Assembly: GCA_013298955.1 (NCBI GenBank)
Contig: JAAFJT010000039.1
Location: 1-38,999, forward strand
Length of the DNA: 38,999 nucleotides
Direction: 5' to 3'
Origin: Chitinophagales bacterium
GTDB taxonomy: Bacteria > Bacteroidota > Bacteroidia > Chitinophagales > Saprospiraceae
In this document: piece by piece, positions 26,967 to 34,131 of the stretch
Layout of the letters: the number at the start of each line of letters is the position of its first letter
How positions within the stretch are numbered: the stretch's first letter is position 1
The notes under the pieces: model-generated
Database searches by the model: none
The model's input: the letters and a program-made list of their open reading frames with translations, nothing else
Told to the model about the DNA's origin: nothing
Position numbers and translations under genes: made by a program

Positions 26967-28403
26967 TTGAATAGAACCTTTTCCCTCAATTTATTTTTTT
27001 TAATCGCCGTCAATTTATTGATAAAACCATTTTTCATTTTCGGCATTGACCGAACCGTGCAAAATCGGGTGGGCGCGGAAGCCTATGGCATGTATGCAGT
27101 ATTGACCGATTTGGCATTTTTATCCATGATTGTCAATGACTTCGGTATTCAAAGTTTCAATAATAGGTTGATTGCACAATCGCCTAAATTGCTGCATAAA
27201 TATTTCCCCATTATTTTTATTTTGAAACTTGGCTTGTGCGGATTATACGCTGTGATAACAATTGCCCTTTTTTTTGCATTTAATTATGAAACAAAATATT
27301 TTAAAATCATTGCTTTGCTGACGCTGAATGGCATTTTGAGTTCTTTAATCCTTTATTTTCGGTCTTGTATTGCAGGTTTAGGCTGGTATCGAACCGATAG
27401 TTGGTTTTCGGTTTTAGACAAATTTTGTTTGGTTTTGTTAGCAAGTGCGTTGTTATGGTTGCCCTTTTTAGCACCTCATTTTGAATTAAATGCCTTTATT
27501 TACGCTCAAACATTGAGTTTAACCCTTGCCGTAATCATTGGTTATCAATGTATTGTGCAAGAAATTAAAATTTTTAATTATAAATTTAATACAAAAATAT
27601 TGTGGGTCATTTTGCGCCACAGTTATCCTTATGCCTTAACCGTTTTGTTAATGACACTCGCCACTAAAACCGACAAATTGTTGATAGAACGTTTATTACC
27701 TGACGGAAAAGCACAAGCGGGCATGTACGCATCCGCATATCGCTTGTATGAAGCGGCAAATATCATCGGATTTTTGTTTGCAGGACTCTTGTTGCCCATG
27801 TTTGCGAAGCGATTGAAGGCAAAAGAAAGCGTAAATGATTTGTTAAAATTGAGTAGCGATTGGATTTGGGCAGGTTCAATCGCGGGCGCGATGACGATTT
27901 TGCCGTTCCGACAGGAAATCATGACCTTACTTTACCCGAATTGCAGTGCGTCGGCGGGCGATATTTTAGGATTTTTAATGTTTGCTTTTGTTGGAACGGC
28001 TTTGGGTTCCTACATTTATGGAGCGTTGTTGACAGCAGGCGGTTTTTTAATGGAATTAAGTCGTACTTTTTTGATAATCTGTATTTTAAACATTGTTTTA
28101 AACTTAATATTAATTCCAATGTATCAAGGTGTCGGCGCAGCAATAGTTGCTTGCGCAACCCAAATGGGCGCGTTGATAGCACAAATTCTTTTAGCTAAAA
28201 AATTATTAAAATTATCTATCGATTATAAACATTTCGTAAAATATATTTTATACGCTATTTTATTGTGTATTTTTGCGTTTAAAATTCCAATAGTACTGCC
28301 TGATTTAGATTGGTGGTGGCAAGCGGGTATCATTGTGATAATTGCAATTTTGTTATCAATCCTTTTTGGTTTTTTAACACATAGTTCACATAGGAGGACA
28401 TAG
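26967..28403 (+). CDS. Polysaccharide flippase (Wzx/MATE-like), TTG start
   Basis: This integral membrane protein of 478 aa has about 12-14 hydrophobic helices, of the oligosaccharide flippase type that moves lipid-linked glycans across the inner membrane. The N-terminal segment NLLIKPFFIFGIDRTVQNRV and EAYGMYAVLTDL are typical. The start is TTG at 26967, 2 nt after the DUF4129 stop; no alternative start exists before the conserved region. The last eight residues (THSSHRRT) and the TAG stop are encoded by the left arm of the CATAG-type hairpin, so the repeat has replaced the original 3' end. The substrate is unknown. Confidence 0.88.
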   Translation: MNRTFSLNLFFLIAVNLLIKPFFIFGIDRTVQNRVGAEAYGMYAVLTDLAFLSMIVNDFGIQSFNNRLIAQSPKLLHKYFPIIFILKLGLCGLYAVITIALFFAFNYETKYFKIIALLTLNGILSSLILYFRSCIAGLGWYRTDSWFSVLDKFCLVLLASALLWLPFLAPHFELNAFIYAQTLSLTLAVIIGYQCIVQEIKIFNYKFNTKILWVILRHSYPYALTVLLMTLATKTDKLLIERLLPDGKAQAGMYASAYRLYEAANIIGFLFAGLLLPMFAKRLKAKESVNDLLKLSSDWIWAGSIAGAMTILPFRQEIMTLLYPNCSASAGDILGFLMFAFVGTALGSYIYGALLTAGGFLMELSRTFLIICILNIVLNLILIPMYQGVGAAIVACATQMGALIAQILLAKKLLKLSIDYKHFVKYILYAILLCIFAFKIPIVLPDLDWWWQAGIIVIIAILLSILFGFLTHSSHRRT

Positions 28404-28500
28404 GACACATAGGGCAGATTGGAAAGGCAGGGCGTTTGGGGTTCACATAGGGGCAATCTGCCCTATGTGTCCTATGTCCCCCTATGTGAACTATGTGTTA
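28375..28500. repeat. CATAG-type inverted repeat at a convergent gene pair
   Basis: The 46-nt arms (28375-28420 and 28455-28500) have a single mismatch. The left arm begins TAACACATAGTTCACATAGG and the loop is 34 nt. The stop codons of both the plus-strand flippase (28401-28403) and the minus-strand lipoprotein (28498-28500) lie inside the arms. It probably serves as a bidirectional transcript end. Only other copy: 7001-7134. Confidence 0.92.
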
Positions 28501-29094
28501 AAAAAAATGTCCAAAATTGGGACTCATAGCAGCAAGTATAGATTCATATTGTTTGTATTGTGATTTTGGAATCTTAAACATCATATACGATTCTTGCAAA
28601 TCACCTTGCATCGGAATTTCGGACAACATGACACCATATAATAGCGTATGACTTTTCGTTTCCGCCCAAAAAAGCATGTTTAAATCTTCTTGATTCCGAC
28701 AAAAATGAATGATTTTAGCATTTTTCAAAGGTGCATTTGGCTGATTTTGAGCTTTTTCAACGATAGAATCCAATTTTTCAACGATTTTTTGATGTTCTTC
28801 AGGGGTTTCGGGGCAGTTTTTATGTGGAATCACCTTGCCAATGTAATATTGAATTTTGACCGTATCCTTAGGCGCGAATGCCGTGAGCGTATCGTTTTCA
28901 GTCAAATGAGCATTGCGCGGCGCGATAAAATCGCTCGGATAGCAAAATAAATAACCATGCAATTCATTCCGCCCACCTGTTAGATTGATTTTCGGATTCG
29001 TTTTAAACCAGTTTTGAGTATCGCAATTTTCAAGAGTCGGATTACAACTGCTCATCAAAAGAATTAGAACAATAATTAAACAATTGATTTTCAT
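28498..29094 (-). CDS. Lipoprotein of unknown function
   Basis: This 198-aa protein has a lipoprotein signal peptide and lipobox LLMSSC (Cys17). It is therefore lipid-anchored, with the mature part in the periplasm or on the outer membrane. The mature part shows no domain I recognise; it is mixed alpha/beta by pattern with ENDTLTAFAPKDTVKIQYYI and MLFWAETKSHTLLYGVML. Its final TAA is formed by the outer edge of the CATAG-type hairpin. It reads toward the flippase gene (convergent) and appears monocistronic. Confidence 0.75.
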   Translation of the reverse strand: MKINCLIIVLILLMSSCNPTLENCDTQNWFKTNPKINLTGGRNELHGYLFCYPSDFIAPRNAHLTENDTLTAFAPKDTVKIQYYIGKVIPHKNCPETPEEHQKIVEKLDSIVEKAQNQPNAPLKNAKIIHFCRNQEDLNMLFWAETKSHTLLYGVMLSEIPMQGDLQESYMMFKIPKSQYKQYESILAAMSPNFGHFF

Positions 29095-29140
29095 ATGTTT
29101 GTAAATGATTAAAATATTTATCTTTATTTTGAGAAATTAG

Positions 29141-29711
29141 GATACTATTGGAACGCGGATGACGCGGATTTTCACGGATTTTTTGTTAGGATACTATTGG
29201 AACGCGGATGACGCGGATTGGGCGGATTTTCACGGATTTTTTGTTAGGATACTATTGGAACGCGGATGATGCGGATTGGGCGGATTTTCACGGATTTTTT
29301 GTTAGGATACTATTGGAACGCGGATGATGCGGATTGGGCGGATTTTCACGGATTTTTATCAGAATACTATTGGAACACGGATGACGCGGATTTTTATTAG
29401 TATATTGGAACGCGAATGCACGGATTTTTTATTTTGATACAAATTATAATCCGTAAAAATAATAACAATAAAAAAATCCATGAAAATCCGCGTTCCAATA
29501 GTATTCTGATAAAAAATCCGTGAAAATCCGCCCAATCCGCGTTCCAATAGTATTCTGATAAAAAATCCGTGAAAATCCGCCCAATCCGCGTTCCAATAGT
29601 ATTCTGATAAAAAATCCGTGAAAATCCGCCCAATCCGCGTTCCAATAGTATTCTGATAAAAAATCCGTGAAAATCCGCCCAATCCGCGTCATCCGTGTTT
29701 CAATAGTATAC
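29141..29711. repeat. Composite array: tandem repeats forming one giant inverted repeat
   Basis: On the left, units start at 29141, 29190, 29248, 29306, 29362 and ~29398 (spacing 49, 58, 58, 56 and ~36 nt). Each reads GATACTATTGGAACGCGGAT, then GACGCGGATTGGGCGG and TTTTCACGGATTTTT. On the right (~29478-29711), five complementary units repeat with a 49-nt period; the middle ones are identical. The unit lengths differ by a 9-nt segment lost between short GCGGAT direct repeats. The arms face each other around ~29440-29470. No spacers and no coding sense. This fills most of the 782-nt gap between the lipoprotein and GxxExxY genes; 29712-29876 is plain AT-rich DNA. Confidence 0.95.
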
Positions 29712-29876
29712 TAATATTACTCAAAGTAAATTTTTTTTGAAAAAAAAAATTCAAAACTATAAAGTTCCGAATTTTTGAATAATATTGCGCTTTGAAAATA
29801 GGATATGAATTGCATGGCGGATAAGATGGATTAAATTGTATTTTTTATTTCTTAATTTTAAAAAACTACACATACT

Positions 29877-30269
29877 ATGCTCATACATAAATCATTGACA
29901 GACAGTATTTTAAATTCTTTTTATGAAGTTTATAATCAATTAGGTTATGGTTTTTTAGAGAGAGTGTATCAAAATGCGCTTTACCTTGAATTAAAAAACA
30001 AAGGATTAGAAGTGCTGCCTCAAAAACGTTGTCCCGTTTTTTATAAGCAAATAGAAGTTGGCGAATATTTTGCGGATTTAGTTGTCAATAATATTATTAT
30101 ACTCGAATTGAAAGCAAGTGAATCTATTATTGATAAACATGAATTGCAATTGCAAAATTATTTAAAAGCAAGCAATATTGAATTAGGGTTTGTTTTAAAC
30201 TTTGGCAAAAAGCCGGATTTTGTAAGAAAAATCTATTCCAACAGCCATAAGATACATCTAAAGACTTAA
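29877..30269 (+). CDS. GxxExxY protein, PD-(D/E)XK nuclease-like
   Basis: This small soluble 130-aa protein has the defining motif GFLERVY (GxxExxY) near residues 24-30. A nuclease-like core follows: FADLVVNNIIILELKASES, where D and the ELKA Glu/Lys fit the PD-(D/E)XK pattern, then HELQLQNYLKASNIELGFVL and NFGKKPDFVRKIY. This is the whole usual length of the family. The family has no settled function; nuclease activity is inferred from the fold. It is not in an operon. It sits between the giant inverted array (ending 166 nt upstream) and another hairpin of the same family (55 nt downstream). That placement is the basis for the repeat-nuclease hypothesis. No toxin-antitoxin partner is visible. 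Confidence 0.9.
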   Translation: MLIHKSLTDSILNSFYEVYNQLGYGFLERVYQNALYLELKNKGLEVLPQKRCPVFYKQIEVGEYFADLVVNNIIILELKASESIIDKHELQLQNYLKASNIELGFVLNFGKKPDFVRKIYSNSHKIHLKT

Positions 30270-30323
30270 AATTAATAGTGATTGGAATAGGATTGGTTAA
30301 TCCTATTTAATTAAAATTTAAGG

Positions 30324-30450
30324 TACAGTTGGAACACGGATGACACGGATTAGGCGAATTTGCACGGATTTTTTTTAAAATTCTATTTATGCATTTAAAA
30401 AAAAAGCCGTGCAAATTCGCCCAATCCGTGTCATCCGTGTTCCAACTGTA
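30324..30450. repeat. Long inverted repeat, GGATGACACGGATTAGG copy
   Basis: The left arm begins TACAGTTGGAACACGGATGA and the right arm ends TCATCCGTGTTCCAACTGTA. The arms are nearly perfect, with the unusual inner word GAATTTGCACGG matched by CCGTGCAAATTC. Only 55 nt from the GxxExxY stop. Confidence 0.92.
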
Positions 30451-30502
30451 TCGCAAAAGTATCGTTTGCGAAGTATAAAACAAAAAATTGTTAAAATTGC
30501 TT

Positions 30503-30580
30503 AATCTACATTATCTGTATTCCAATCGTATCACAAACAAAAAATCCGTGAAAATCCGCGTCATCCGCGTTCCAATTTAT
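30503..30580. repeat. Two unpaired right-arm units
   Basis: A worn copy (30503-30534: AATCTACATTATCTGTATTC) and a good copy (30538-30580: AAAATCCGTGAAAATCCGCG then TCATCCGCGTTCC) are both in right-arm orientation with no left partner nearby. They look like relics of further hairpins or an expanding array. Confidence 0.75.
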
Positions 30581-30616
30581 CCTATAAAAACCAGTTAATT
30601 ACATAAATCATTGAAT

Positions 30617-31897
30617 ATGAATATTTTAATACTCGGAGGGGGCGGACGTGAACACGCCTTAGCTTGGAAAATGAAGCAAAGTCCGCTTTGCAGAAATATA
30701 TTCATTGCCCCCGGCAATGGCGGAACCTCTGCACATGGAACCAATGTCCCTATCCCTATCAACGATTTTGAAAAAATTAAAAAATTTGTTTTAAAAATCG
30801 GCATCGGAATGGTGGTGGTGGGTCCCGAAGAACCTTTGGTGCGCGGGATTTGGGATTTTTTCAAAGCTGATGAAGCCTTAAAACATATTGCCATCATTGC
30901 GCCGTCGAAAGCGGGTGCGCAATTGGAAGGCAGCAAGGCTTTCGCCAAACAATTTATGGCAGAAGCCAATATTCCAACGGCGGCTTATTGCGAAGTGAAT
31001 GATTATCAACAAGGCGTGGATTTTTTGAAAACCCAAAAACCGCCTTATGTATTGAAAGCGGATGGATTGGCAGCCGGAAAAGGGGTATTGATAATCAATG
31101 AGTTACGCGAAGCAGAACGCGAATTGAAAGCGATGTTGGATGGGAAATTTGGTGCGGCAAGTTCCAAAGTCGTGATTGAAGCCTTTTTGAAAGGGATTGA
31201 ATTTTCCGTTTTTGTGTTGACAGATGGTTCCAATTATAAAATTTTGCCGGTTGCAAAAGACTATAAAAGAGTGGGCGAAGGCGATACAGGTTTGAATACG
31301 GGCGGGATGGGCGCGGTTTCGCCTGTACCTTTTGTCGATAAAACGATGATGGCGAAAGTGGAAGAACGCATCATTATTCCAACAATTCAGCATTTAAAAA
31401 CAAGAAATATTATTTATAAAGGCTTCATTTTCATTGGTTTGATTAGCGTAGAAGGCGAACCTTTTGTGATTGAGTACAATTGCCGATTGGGTGACCCTGA
31501 AACCGAAGTAGTGATTCCGCGTTTGCGCAATGATTTGGTCAAATTGTTTGATTTGTTGGATAAAGGGCGTTTGGCAGAAGCGAGCATTTTGCAAGACCGT
31601 CGGACGGCTACAACCGTTATGCTGACGGCGGGTGGCTATCCGAATGATTATAAAAAAGGCGATGTGATTACCAATATCCCGAAAAACGAGTCGGCATTGG
31701 TGTTTCACGCGGGTACGCACTCGCTGCCTGATGGCAAATTGGTCACAAATGGCGGGCGCGTGATAGCGGTGACGGCTTTGGGGACGGATATTGAATCGGC
31801 ATTGGCGATTTCCAATCAAGTGGCGCAACAAATTCAGTTTGAAAACAAGTATTATCGAACGGATATTGGCTTGGATTTACTGTTGGAAAAAGTGTAG
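30617..31897 (+). CDS. purD: Phosphoribosylamine-glycine ligase
   Basis: GARS catalyses the second step of purine synthesis: ATP-dependent joining of glycine to 5-phosphoribosylamine. The 426-aa ATP-grasp protein begins MNILILGGGGREHALAWK, with the glycine-rich N-terminal loop. Further motifs are GPEEPLVRGIWDFF, YVLKADGLAAGKGVLI (ATP-grasp), NTGGMGAVSP and EYNCRLGDPETEV (metal site). The ATG at 30617 is preferred over the TTG at 30611. purA lies ~4 kb away on the other strand, so the purine genes here are not one operon. A repeat hairpin begins 4 nt after the stop. Confidence 0.97.
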   Translation: MNILILGGGGREHALAWKMKQSPLCRNIFIAPGNGGTSAHGTNVPIPINDFEKIKKFVLKIGIGMVVVGPEEPLVRGIWDFFKADEALKHIAIIAPSKAGAQLEGSKAFAKQFMAEANIPTAAYCEVNDYQQGVDFLKTQKPPYVLKADGLAAGKGVLIINELREAERELKAMLDGKFGAASSKVVIEAFLKGIEFSVFVLTDGSNYKILPVAKDYKRVGEGDTGLNTGGMGAVSPVPFVDKTMMAKVEERIIIPTIQHLKTRNIIYKGFIFIGLISVEGEPFVIEYNCRLGDPETEVVIPRLRNDLVKLFDLLDKGRLAEASILQDRRTATTVMLTAGGYPNDYKKGDVITNIPKNESALVFHAGTHSLPDGKLVTNGGRVIAVTALGTDIESALAISNQVAQQIQFENKYYRTDIGLDLLLEKV

Positions 31898-31901
31898 GTG
31901 A

Positions 31902-32028
31902 AATTGGAACGCGGATGACACAGATAGGGCGAATTTTCACAGATTTGATTTTTCAAGAATTAAAATGATGTGTTTAAATAAAAAAATCTGCGAAAATCCG
32001 CCCTATCTGTGTCATCCGCGTTCCAATT
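31902..32028. repeat. Long inverted repeat, GGATGACACAGATAGGGCG variant
   Basis: The left arm starts AATTGGAACGCGGATGACAC and the right arm ends GTGTCATCCGCGTTCCAATT. Both arms carry AGATAGGGCG/CGCCCTATCT, a change not seen in other copies. It begins 4 nt after the purD stop and ends 28 nt before the M23 start. Confidence 0.92.
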
Positions 32029-32056
32029 GTATATTCATGGAACAAATTATAATAAA

Positions 32057-32593
32057 ATGGAAAGTAATTTTGGTTGGTTTGAAATCATTGTAGGGGTTGT
32101 TGGCGGTGCTTTTTTGTATTTTTACAAAGCAAATAAGGATGCTAAACAAGCTAACAAAACAAATACGGATGATTCGCAGCGTTTATCACCGATTTTGCAG
32201 CCGATGCGATTGCGCGTTGATGCGAAAGGTGATGGACATTTTGGAGCTTCGCGGACAGGACATGTGCATGAAGGCGCGGATTTTTTATGCAAAAAAGGTC
32301 AAGTTGTGCTTGCGCCGATGAGTGGACTCATTGTGCGTCAAGGCGTTGCGTATTCCAATGATTCAACCTATAAAATAGTAGTATTGAGTAATCCGAATGG
32401 ATATGAAATTAAAATGATGTATTGCACGACTGATAAAGTAGGGCAGCAAGTCAAGCGCGGAGAACCGATTGCGATTTGCCAAGCGATTGCGGAAAAATAT
32501 GGTGCGCCGATGCAAAATCATATCCACCTTGAAATCCGAAAAAACGGTCAATTATTGAATCCAATGGATTGTATGGATTGCGAACTTGTTTAA
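32057..32593 (+). CDS. Membrane-anchored M23-family metallopeptidase
   Basis: This 178-aa protein has one N-terminal transmembrane helix (about 6-23, WFEIIVGVVGGAFLYFY) and a short linker. A LysM-free M23 (lysostaphin/NlpD-type) domain follows. Zinc ligands are visible: H71 and D75 in HEGAD, and H155/H157 in HIHLEI. With these intact it may be an active peptidoglycan endopeptidase. The start is the ATG at 32057; a GTG further up lies inside the hairpin repeat and adds 16 residues of repeat-derived sequence. It is followed by a terminator hairpin. Confidence 0.85.
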   Translation: MESNFGWFEIIVGVVGGAFLYFYKANKDAKQANKTNTDDSQRLSPILQPMRLRVDAKGDGHFGASRTGHVHEGADFLCKKGQVVLAPMSGLIVRQGVAYSNDSTYKIVVLSNPNGYEIKMMYCTTDKVGQQVKRGEPIAICQAIAEKYGAPMQNHIHLEIRKNGQLLNPMDCMDCELV

Positions 32594-32617
32594 GTTAATC
32601 CGTTTTAGTGAAAAAAG

Positions 32618-32734
32618 TTATCCACATTTTATGTTGATAACTTTAAACGGGAAATGCACCTAATTCATTGTAATTCAATGATTTAGGTGCAATTTTGTTA
32701 TTAAAACAAAAAGTTATCCACATAGTTATCCACA
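32618..32734 (+). promoter_or_regulatory. Cluster of three exact DnaA boxes
   Basis: TTATCCACA occurs at 32618-32626, 32714-32722 and 32726-32734, all on the plus strand. A one-mismatch site, TTATCAACA, lies on the minus strand at 32632-32640. The first box lies within a hairpin (AAAGTTATC/GATAACTTT). The only other exact copy I noticed is a single one inside gldA (16377-16385). The cluster could be a DnaA-titration site or part of an origin. Confidence 0.55.
32655..32691 (+). terminator. Terminator-like hairpin after the M23 gene
   Basis: TGCACCTAA and TTAGGTGCA enclose a second stem (TCATTG/CAATGA) with loop TAATT. AATTTTGTT follows on the plus strand. It is 62 nt past the M23 stop. Confidence 0.6.
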
Positions 32735-32883
32735 TTTTCTTGAAAAATGTTTCCAAAAAAAGGGATGGGGTTTTAGGTAACAGTCGAACAATTTCTTATG
32801 ATGCTTCGTATAAGGCAAGTTTTTTAATTATATTAAAAACCTACATGCAACATCTTAATAAAAATCATGCCAAATTCAAAAAA

Positions 32884-32945
32884 GCATCGTAGGTTTCGGA
32901 AACCTTCAAGGTTTCCGAAACCTACGCAGTTCCCGACTACGATGC
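32884..32945. repeat. Nested palindrome with CGGAAACCTTCAAGG core
   Basis: The inner palindrome 32888-32926 has 19-nt perfect arms (CGTAGGTTTCGGAAACCTT). An outer pair, GCATCGTAG (32884-32892) and CTACGATGC (32937-32945), partly competes with it. So two alternative foldings are possible. The core is shared with 19251-19336 and 35584-35618. Confidence 0.85.
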
Positions 32946-33031
32946 GTATGCATAAAAAAAACGCTTTATCGGCGAACCGACAAAACGCTTTGATATGTGA
33001 AAAATGACACTCAGTGTTTCTTTGGTTCCTT

Positions 33032-33739
33032 TTAATTTTTAGCAGGTTTCGCCTTTCTATCAGACGCTACATTAGAATTGGAATCCATATCTTCCCGCGT
33101 TTTGCGCAAAACAAGGGTTTCTTCTTCCTTATCCCGAACCAAAACCAATTTGTAAATGCCTTCTGGAAAACCTTTCATGTCGATAGCAACCGTATTCAAG
33201 CCATTGATAAGGCGTTGCGTGCGTTGCATGACGGTTTGGTTTTGCGTGTTTTTGACCAAGCAAGTCAATTCACCTTCCGCAGCCGCATCCAAAGTCACTT
33301 CAAAACCTTTGTTAGAAGCCTCTGAGGACATTTTAACGACTACCATTTGATTTTCCATCACTTTTTTGACCGAAATGGGGTCTGTGTGACTCGCTGTACC
33401 ATCATTATCAACTTGTTTCAAGCGATAATAGATTTTTTGACCATTGGCAGCAGCATCCAAAAAGTTGTAAGCCTTCGCTTTACGGGAAGTACCCGCGCCG
33501 CGCACCGTTCCAACTTGTTGAAAATCAATGCCATTCTCAGAACGCTCCACCGTAAAAACGGAGTTATTCGTTTCGGTCGAAGTCCCCCAAGTCAACATCA
33601 CGCCTACGCCAAACTCTTGACCCGTCAAGACTTTTTCATATACGCAATCCGCTTGTGCTGTTGGGTTCGCAGTGAAAGCAGCCGCCAACAGCAAAAATGC
33701 TTTGCCCAAACGGGCAAACGAGTGGTTCGTTGTTCTCAT
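33032..33739 (-). CDS. Exported protein with FnIII-like and sorting-domain-like parts
   Basis: This 235-aa protein has a signal peptide (about 1-30, ending TAQA). Residues ~45-125 form an Ig/FnIII-like sandwich common in this phylum (VMLTWGTSTETNNSVFTVER, then IYYRLKQVDNDG). Residues ~130-212 resemble a type IX sorting-domain-like fold (GLNTVAIDMKGFPEGIYKLV, LVLRK). The protein then runs on for ~20 polar Lys/Asp-rich residues (SNVASDRKAKPAKN), unusual after a sorting domain. It is probably secreted or surface-exposed; function unknown. It is divergent from the next lipoprotein gene. Confidence 0.78.
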   Translation of the reverse strand: MRTTNHSFARLGKAFLLLAAAFTANPTAQADCVYEKVLTGQEFGVGVMLTWGTSTETNNSVFTVERSENGIDFQQVGTVRGAGTSRKAKAYNFLDAAANGQKIYYRLKQVDNDGTASHTDPISVKKVMENQMVVVKMSSEASNKGFEVTLDAAAEGELTCLVKNTQNQTVMQRTQRLINGLNTVAIDMKGFPEGIYKLVLVRDKEEETLVLRKTREDMDSNSNVASDRKAKPAKN

Positions 33740-34131
33740 ATTTTAGGTTTTTGAATGATGAACTATAATGGTTTTGATACAAAAAAGTAATTCCGTTGTC
33801 TGTTTTGGAATGTTTGATAACACGTTTTAGCTTAGAATCGGTTTTGTTAAAAAAAGTGTTTTGATTCGGTTGCTACGGTGCAAACATCGCGCCGACAGGA
33901 ATTTTTGTTTCACTGATTTTTTGATTTTTGTGACGTTAAATCAACGTTAAAAGGTATTAAAGTATTCTTAAAAACGGGTTTTGGTTGTTTTTTGAGCTTA
34001 ATTTAGCGTTCTATTGGAAGTATTTCATTTTTTGATGAACTGAAATGCCATTTTTAAAACCTTTTTGTAGGTGGTTTTGAATTTTGAATGCTTTGTTTTT
34101 CAAGGGATTATAATTTTAAAAAAATAATTTT
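33740..34131. other. Divergent intergenic region, promoters expected, no gene
   Basis: 392 nt between divergently transcribed genes, AT-rich, with ACGTTAAATCAACGTTAAAA (direct repeat of ACGTTAAA) near 33932-33951. I see no exact TAnnTTTG with a well-spaced TTG for either gene. The promoters must be here but cannot be placed. Confidence 0.5.

Larger units (their letters stand above)
30270..30616. other. Repeat-filled gap between the GxxExxY gene and purD
   Basis: This 347-nt stretch holds one full hairpin (30324-30450) and two lone right-arm units (30503-30580) of the GGATGACACGG family. No gene is visible. The purD start lies 37 nt past the last repeat. Confidence 0.7.
32594..33031. other. 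438-nt convergent intergenic region with DnaA boxes
   Basis: It holds DnaA-box-like sites, a terminator hairpin and a nested palindrome, with AT-rich DNA between (TTTTTTAATTATATTAAAAA near 32820). No convincing gene; the 65-codon open frame at 32695 overlaps two DnaA boxes and lacks protein-like features. Confidence 0.6.

Noticed and set aside
29359-29692. Three overlapping ~80-107-codon open frames on the minus strand with repeated peptides such as RIFTDFLSEYYWNADWADF
   Set aside because: They are translations of the 49-nt repeat in all three frames; 49 is not a multiple of 3, so each frame cycles through the same words. No ribosome site or non-repeat protein content.
29141-29711. CRISPR-like appearance of regularly spaced repeats
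   Set aside because: The repeats are directly joined with no unique spacers, the array inverts in the middle, and no cas gene is present.
32009-32056. GTG start extending the M23 protein
   Set aside because: It lies in the right arm of the 31902-32028 hairpin; the ATG at 32057 gives a normal membrane-anchor N-terminus.
32695-32892. 65-codon plus-strand open frame
   Set aside because: It overlaps two DnaA boxes and part of a palindrome, starts with a non-ATG codon and has no ribosome site or recognisable fold.
32594-33031. Calling the DnaA-box cluster the chromosomal origin
   Set aside because: Flanking genes on both sides are oriented toward it and no replication genes are near; only the DnaA boxes themselves are supported, so it is kept as a finding and not annotated as oriC.
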